NCBI GenBank assembly: GCA_903930195.1
Contig: CAIYXH010000143.1
Location: 1-15,834 of the forward strand
Reading direction: 5' to 3'
Length of the DNA: 15,834 bases
DNA from: an uncultured Actinomycetes bacterium
GTDB taxonomy: Bacteria > Actinomycetota > Thermoleophilia > Gaiellales > Gaiellaceae
Of this stretch, positions 12,142 to 15,834 are shown one piece after another. How positions within the stretch are numbered: the stretch's first letter is position 1; each line of letters starts with the position of its first letter. The notes below the pieces were generated by a model that did no database searches, had not been told where the DNA came from, and worked only from the letters and a program-made list of their open reading frames with translations. The translations under genes and the position numbers were made by a program.

Positions 12142-14693
12142 GCGGACAGCGCCGCGGTCAGCAGCTCGCGGGCGCGCGCCAACGCGTCCTCGAGCTTCGC
12201 GGGGTCTTTGCCGCCGGCACGTGCCATGGTCGGCCGCCCGCCGCCTCCCCCGCCGACGATCGGCGCGATCTCCTTGATCACCGCTCCGGCCGCGATCGCC
12301 TTGGCGATCCCGTCGTCGAAGTTCGCGACGAGGTGCACCGAGCCGTCCTCCACCGCGCCGAGCACGACCGCTGCGGGCTGTGCGCGCTGCTTCATCCGGT
12401 CGGAGAGGTCGAGCAGCGCGTCGGGGTCGACTGAGGGCACGGCCATCACGATCACGTTGCCGCCCGCGAGCGCCACGATCTCGGGCTCGACCTCGACGGC
12501 CGGCGCAGCCGCCTTCGGCTTCTTTGCCTCACGGCGGGCCTCTTCGAGCTCCGCGCGGACTGCGTCGAGCTCGCGCGAGCGGCCTTCGAGCACCGTCCAG
12601 GCCTCACCGGCCGTCACGGCCTCGATGCGGCGCGCGCCCGAGCCCACGGACGACTCGTTCGCGATGACAAAGGAGCCGATCTCAGCGGTCGAGCGCACGT
12701 GGGTACCGCCGCAGAGCTCGCGCGAGAACCCGTCGATCTCGACGACGCGCACCTCGGCGCCGTACTTCTCGCCGAAGAGCATCATCGCCCCGAGCTTCCG
12801 CGCCTCGTCGATCGGTGTGACGAACGTCCGCACCGGCGTCGCGCGGAAGATCTGCTCGTTGACGATCCGCTCGACGCGGTCGCGCTCCTCGTCGGAGAGC
12901 GGCTGCGGGTGCGAGAAGTCGAAGCGGAGCTTGTCGGGACGCACGGCCGACCCGGCCTGCTTGACGTGGTCGCCGAGCACTTCGCGCAGCGCGGCGTGCA
13001 GCAGATGCGTCGCCGTGTGGTTCGCCTGCGTCGGGAACCGCGCCGACCACTCGACCGTCGCGGCGACACGGGTGCCCTCGGCAAAGACGGGCTCGCCCCC
13101 CGTCTCGACGGCGAGCACCTGATCGTCGCCGAACTTGAGCACCTCGATGACCTCGTACGCCGTGTCGGAGCCGTCGACGGCGAGCGTGCCGCTGTCGGAG
13201 ACCTGGCCGCCGCCGGCCGCGTAGAACGGCGACTGCTCGAGCTTGACCAGCTGGCGCGTACCCGAGAGCGGGCCGACGGCCACGACTGCGGTGAGGGCGT
13301 CGGTCTTCTCGTAGCCGATGAAGGTGCTGCGGACGAAGCCCGCGCCGACGATCTCGGCCGCGAGCTGCTCCGTCGTGCTCTCACCGCCTGCGCGCGAGAC
13401 CTCGCGGTGGCCCTCCATCCGCTGGCGGAAGTCGTCGACGTCGACCGCCTGACCGCGCTCCTCGGCGAGCTCGACGGTCAGCTCGATGGGGAAGCCGTAG
13501 GTCGCGGCAAGCGTGAACGCGTCCTCGCCGGAGACCGCCTGCTGTCCGGCGAGCGTCTCGAACTCCTTCATCCCACGCGCGAGTGTCTCGCGGAAGCGCT
13601 CCTCCTCGAGCCGCACGACGCGCTCGATCTCGGCGGCGTGCTCGCGCAGCTCGGGATAGGCGTCGCCCATCTGCTCGACGACGACCGCCGGGAGGCGATG
13701 CACGCCCTCGAGCCCGATCCGCTGGCCGTACTGGACGGCGCGGCGGATGATCCGGCGGCAGATGTAGCCGCGGCCCTCGTTCGACGGCGTGACGCCGTCG
13801 GCGATCAGGAAGGACATCGAGCGGCCGTGGTCGGCAAGCACGCGATGCGCCTTCTGCGAGAGCTCGCTGTCGCGGTAGGCGACGCCCGACTCGGCTGCGA
13901 CCCAGTCCATGATCAGCTGCATCCCATCGGTGTCGAAGACGGAGTCGACGCCCTGGAGCAGGCAGGCGCCGCGCTCGAGGCCGAGGCCCGTGTCGACGTT
14001 CTGGTTCGGAAGCGGGACGAGCTTCTTGCCGGGCTGGAGCTCGAACTCCATGAAGACGAGGTTGTAGAACTCCATGAAGCGGTCGCATTCGCAGCCGGGG
14101 CGGCAGTCGTCGCGACCGCAGCCGTGCTCGGGGCCGCGGTCGTAGAAGAGCTCGGAGCACGGCCCGCACGGGCCGAGGTCGGCCGCCTGCCAGAAGTTGT
14201 CCTTGCCGAGCCGCACGATCCTGTCCGCCGGCATCCCCAACCGCTCCCAGGCCGCGATCGCGATCTCGTCCTCGCCGAGGCCGAGCGACGGATCGCCCTC
14301 GTGCACCGTCGCCCAGACGCGCTCGATGTCGAACTGCATGTACTGGGTGACGAACTCCCAGGCGTAGTCGACCGCCTCGTTCTTGAAGTAGGCCCCGAAC
14401 GAGAAGTTGCCGAGCATCTCGAAGAACGAGCAGTGACGGTCGGTGCGGCCGACGTCCTCGAGGTCGGTGTCCTTGCCCCCGGCGCGGAGCACCTTCTGCA
14501 CGCTCACGACGCGGTTCGACGGCGGCTCGCGCAGGCCGAGGAAGTACGGCTTGAACTGCTGCATGCCGGCGACGATGAAGAGCGTCGACGGATCGTCGGC
14601 CGGCGGGATCAGGCTGTGCGAGGGGACGCGCAGATGCCCGCGCTCCTCGTAGAAGCGCTGGAATCCCTCCCGTAGCTCAGCCGCGGTCCGCAT
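12138..14693 (-). CDS. alaS: Alanyl-tRNA synthetase
   Basis: The 851-residue enzyme charges tRNA-Ala and edits mischarged Ser and Gly. The class II catalytic core spans about 1-265 (PSHSLIP, FEMLGNFSFG at 91-100, DTGLGLER at 234-241). The tRNA-recognition helices follow, then the editing domain with HTATH at 559-563 and CGGTH at 661-665, whose H559, H563, C661 and H665 form the zinc site. The C-terminal C-Ala domain ends in the GGGGGGRPTMARAGG block near 814-828. A cysteine-rich insert (C176, C179, C192, C197, C201, C203) lies in the core, as in many Gram-positive AlaRS. The predicted coiled coil between editing and C-Ala domains is short (about 705-728), which accounts for the modest length. 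The ATG at 14693 follows a 27-base gap with TACACT 10 bases upstream and no Shine-Dalgarno sequence. Confidence 0.97.
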   Translation of the reverse strand: MRTAAELREGFQRFYEERGHLRVPSHSLIPPADDPSTLFIVAGMQQFKPYFLGLREPPSNRVVSVQKVLRAGGKDTDLEDVGRTDRHCSFFEMLGNFSFGAYFKNEAVDYAWEFVTQYMQFDIERVWATVHEGDPSLGLGEDEIAIAAWERLGMPADRIVRLGKDNFWQAADLGPCGPCSELFYDRGPEHGCGRDDCRPGCECDRFMEFYNLVFMEFELQPGKKLVPLPNQNVDTGLGLERGACLLQGVDSVFDTDGMQLIMDWVAAESGVAYRDSELSQKAHRVLADHGRSMSFLIADGVTPSNEGRGYICRRIIRRAVQYGQRIGLEGVHRLPAVVVEQMGDAYPELREHAAEIERVVRLEEERFRETLARGMKEFETLAGQQAVSGEDAFTLAATYGFPIELTVELAEERGQAVDVDDFRQRMEGHREVSRAGGESTTEQLAAEIVGAGFVRSTFIGYEKTDALTAVVAVGPLSGTRQLVKLEQSPFYAAGGGQVSDSGTLAVDGSDTAYEVIEVLKFGDDQVLAVETGGEPVFAEGTRVAATVEWSARFPTQANHTATHLLHAALREVLGDHVKQAGSAVRPDKLRFDFSHPQPLSDEERDRVERIVNEQIFRATPVRTFVTPIDEARKLGAMMLFGEKYGAEVRVVEIDGFSRELCGGTHVRSTAEIGSFVIANESSVGSGARRIEAVTAGEAWTVLEGRSRELDAVRAELEEARREAKKPKAAAPAVEVEPEIVALAGGNVIVMAVPSVDPDALLDLSDRMKQRAQPAAVVLGAVEDGSVHLVANFDDGIAKAIAAGAVIKEIAPIVGGGGGGRPTMARAGGKDPAKLEDALARARELLTAALSA

Positions 14694-14703
14694 GGCGATG
14701 GAC

Positions 14704-14709
14704 AGTGTA
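14704..14709 (-). promoter_or_regulatory. Candidate -10 element TACACT before alaS
   Basis: TACACT fits TANNNT well and ends 10 bases before the alaS ATG within a 27-base gap that has no Shine-Dalgarno-like sequence. A leaderless or near-leaderless alaS transcript is the inference. No T-box leader can fit in this gap. Confidence 0.35.
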
Positions 14710-14720
14710 GGAGCGGAGGG

Positions 14721-15176
14721 TTACGACTCGGAGCTGCGGCGGAGGTCGGCCTCGAGGTCGGCCTCGCGGCGCGCCGCCGCGTCCTTCGCGCTCGACATCG
14801 CCTCACGCCAGTCGCGGCGCTTGCGGAGCGTGGCGAAGCCGTGCGAGAGCCCGCTCGAAAGCCCCGCAGCCTTCTGCACCGGCCGCTTGACTGCAAAGCT
14901 GACCGTGCGCACTGCCTGGTCGACCGCATCGACTGCGTCGACGGCGCTGTCGGTGGCCTGGTCGAGCTTGTCGAGCTGGAGGTTGACCCGGTCGACCGAG
15001 CCGCCGACCTTGTTGATCACCGGCAGCAACTCGCGCTCGGTGCCGCGGATGAGCGACGAGAGCCGCCCGAACGCCGAGCCGAGCGTCAGGAACGCCCAGC
15101 CCATGCCGATACCGACGGCGAGCAGGAAGATGGCAAGCGCGATGTCGGCGACGTCGCTGGCGGTTACGGCGAGCAT
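14721..15176 (-). CDS. Small one-pass membrane protein, DUF948-like
   Basis: This 151-residue protein has one N-terminal transmembrane segment at about residues 9-33 (IALAIFLLAVGIGMGWAFL). A helical, probably coiled-coil, region with a polar seven-residue rhythm follows (TERELLPVINKVGGSVDRVN, KLDQATDSAVDAVDAVDQAV), then a basic and acidic tail rich in Arg, Glu and Asp. This layout and sequence style match the DUF948 family, which is found next to alaS in actinobacteria and includes proteins annotated as general stress proteins. The molecular function is unknown. The ATG at 15176 is chosen because the membrane helix starts right after it and TAGACT lies 6 bases upstream. It is 13 bases after mnmA and 27 bases before alaS. 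Confidence 0.8.
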   Translation of the reverse strand: MLAVTASDVADIALAIFLLAVGIGMGWAFLTLGSAFGRLSSLIRGTERELLPVINKVGGSVDRVNLQLDKLDQATDSAVDAVDAVDQAVRTVSFAVKRPVQKAAGLSSGLSHGFATLRKRRDWREAMSSAKDAAARREADLEADLRRSSES

Positions 15177-15182
15177 CCGGCG

Positions 15183-15188
15183 AGTCTA
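15183..15188 (-). promoter_or_regulatory. Candidate -10 element TAGACT before the DUF948-like gene
   Basis: TAGACT fits TANNNT and ends 6 bases before the ATG at 15176, directly after the mnmA stop codon. No -35 box is apparent. The close spacing would place the transcription start at or near the initiation codon. Confidence 0.3.
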
Positions 15189-15189
15189 C

Positions 15190-15834
15190 TCAGAGGATCA
15201 CGCCGGACCCTACGACGGCATCGCCGTCGTAGAGCACCGCCGTCTGCCCCGGCGCAACGCCGTACGCGGGCGTGTCGAGCGTGAGCGTGAAGCCGTCGCC
15301 GGTCGCGATGACCGTTGCGGGCACGGCGGGCGAGCGGTAGCGGAGCTTCGCCTCGACCCGCGGCGCGTCGGCGAGCAGGCGGCCGCGAACACCGACCTCG
15401 GTACGGGCGAGCGCCGCACGCGTGCCGACGACGACCGTGTTCGTCTCGGCGGCCGTGCTGATCGCAAAGAGCGGCTCCGCAGCGGAGACCCCGAGACCCT
15501 TGCGCTGGCCAGGGGTGAAGCGCCAGAAGCCGTCGTGGCGCCCGACCTCCGTCCCCGCCTCGTCGACAAGCGCCCCTGGCTGGGGGCGCAGCCCCTCGCG
15601 CTCGAGGAACGCGCGATAGTCGTCGCCGCCGAGGAAGCACGCCTCCTGGCTCTCGGCCTTGTGGGCCGCAGCAAGACCTGCCGCCGCAGCCTCGAGGCGG
15701 GTCTCGGCCTTCGTCTGGTCGCCCAGCGGGAACCAGAGCCGCTCGAGGCGGGCCGGATCGACGGTGGCGAGCATGTAGCTCTGATCCTTCGTGTCGTCGA
15801 TGGCGCGCGCGAGGGCGGGGACGCCGTCGCGCGC
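15190..15834 (-). CDS. mnmA: tRNA-specific 2-thiouridylase MnmA, C-terminal part (starts outside the window)
   Basis: MnmA installs sulfur on U34 of Lys, Glu and Gln tRNAs. The last 214 codons are visible; the ATP-pyrophosphatase P-loop and first catalytic Cys lie beyond position 15834. The visible part opens with the tRNA-binding motif DDTKDQSYML (family form NKDQSYFL). It continues with RLWFPLGDQTKAETR and SQEACFLGGDDYRAFL, which carries the second catalytic Cys (visible residue 66), then DGFWRFTPGQRKGLG and the beta-barrel ending at SGVIL. An in-frame Met at 15774 is inside the conserved KDQSYM motif and is therefore not the true start. The gene precedes the DUF948-like gene and alaS, a neighbourhood also loosely kept in Bacillus. 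Confidence 0.95.
   Translation of the reverse strand, partial: ARDGVPALARAIDDTKDQSYMLATVDPARLERLWFPLGDQTKAETRLEAAAAGLAAAHKAESQEACFLGGDDYRAFLEREGLRPQPGALVDEAGTEVGRHDGFWRFTPGQRKGLGVSAAEPLFAISTAAETNTVVVGTRAALARTEVGVRGRLLADAPRVEAKLRYRSPAVPATVIATGDGFTLTLDTPAYGVAPGQTAVLYDGDAVVGSGVIL

Noticed and set aside
12699..14675. 658-codon open frame on the plus strand
   Set aside because: It lies entirely antisense to alaS, whose motifs are unmistakable. GC-rich codon use removes stops from this antisense frame, and the translation is low-complexity Arg/Asp/Leu sequence without domain features.
14694..14720. Possible T-box or other riboswitch upstream of alaS
   Set aside because: Only 27 bases are available between the DUF948-like gene and alaS, too few for any known leader, and no folded structure is seen.

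Overview
The window comes from a GC-rich bacterial chromosome (about 70% G+C by eye). All 18 recognisable genes lie on the minus strand, so transcription runs from position 15834 towards 1. Gene density is near maximal: the longest gap is 111 bases (pepQ to efp), and most junctions are 1-25 base overlaps. No tRNA, rRNA, CRISPR array, insertion sequence or prophage gene was seen. Gene order combines the actinobacterial block alaS-ruvX-mltG-aroE-aroC-aroK-aroB-aroQ-pepQ-efp with a block arranged as in Bacillus, efp-accB-accC-nusB-(xseB position)-ispA-tlyA. With the base composition, this suggests a deep-branching Actinomycetota lineage such as Thermoleophilia (inference only).

Layout in transcription order. 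(1) 15834-11758, translation and RNA or DNA maintenance: the end of mnmA (tRNA 2-thiouridylase), a small one-pass membrane protein of DUF948 type, alaS, and ruvX. (2) 11782-10943: a short MltG-like peptidoglycan transglycosylase with an apparent lipoprotein signal. (3) 10946-7323, shikimate pathway: a very short aroE, aroC, a fused aroK-aroB, and aroQ. (4) 7326-5614: an M24 peptidase (pepQ type), a GC-rich nested inverted repeat with terminator character, and efp. (5) 5568-2421, biotin-dependent carboxylase genes: a 599-residue fusion of a pyruvate/oxaloacetate-type carboxyltransferase domain to a biotin carrier domain, then accC. (6) 2421-1: nusB, a small XseB-like helical protein, a short-chain prenyl diphosphate synthase, tlyA, and the start of nadK.

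The window is mostly housekeeping, and no new defence or mobile system was found. The most unusual item is the carboxyltransferase-biotin carrier fusion. Its carboxyltransferase half aligns without gaps to the family around the active site, yet all four metal-ligand positions are replaced, while the biotinylation site is intact. It looks like a pseudo-carboxyltransferase joined to AccB. Other points of interest are the nested inverted repeat that begins at the pepQ stop codon, a TANNNT hexamer 6-10 bases before six of the eight start codons that follow a true gap, and marked shortening of several enzymes (AroE, the AroB domain, the prenyl synthase, MltG).
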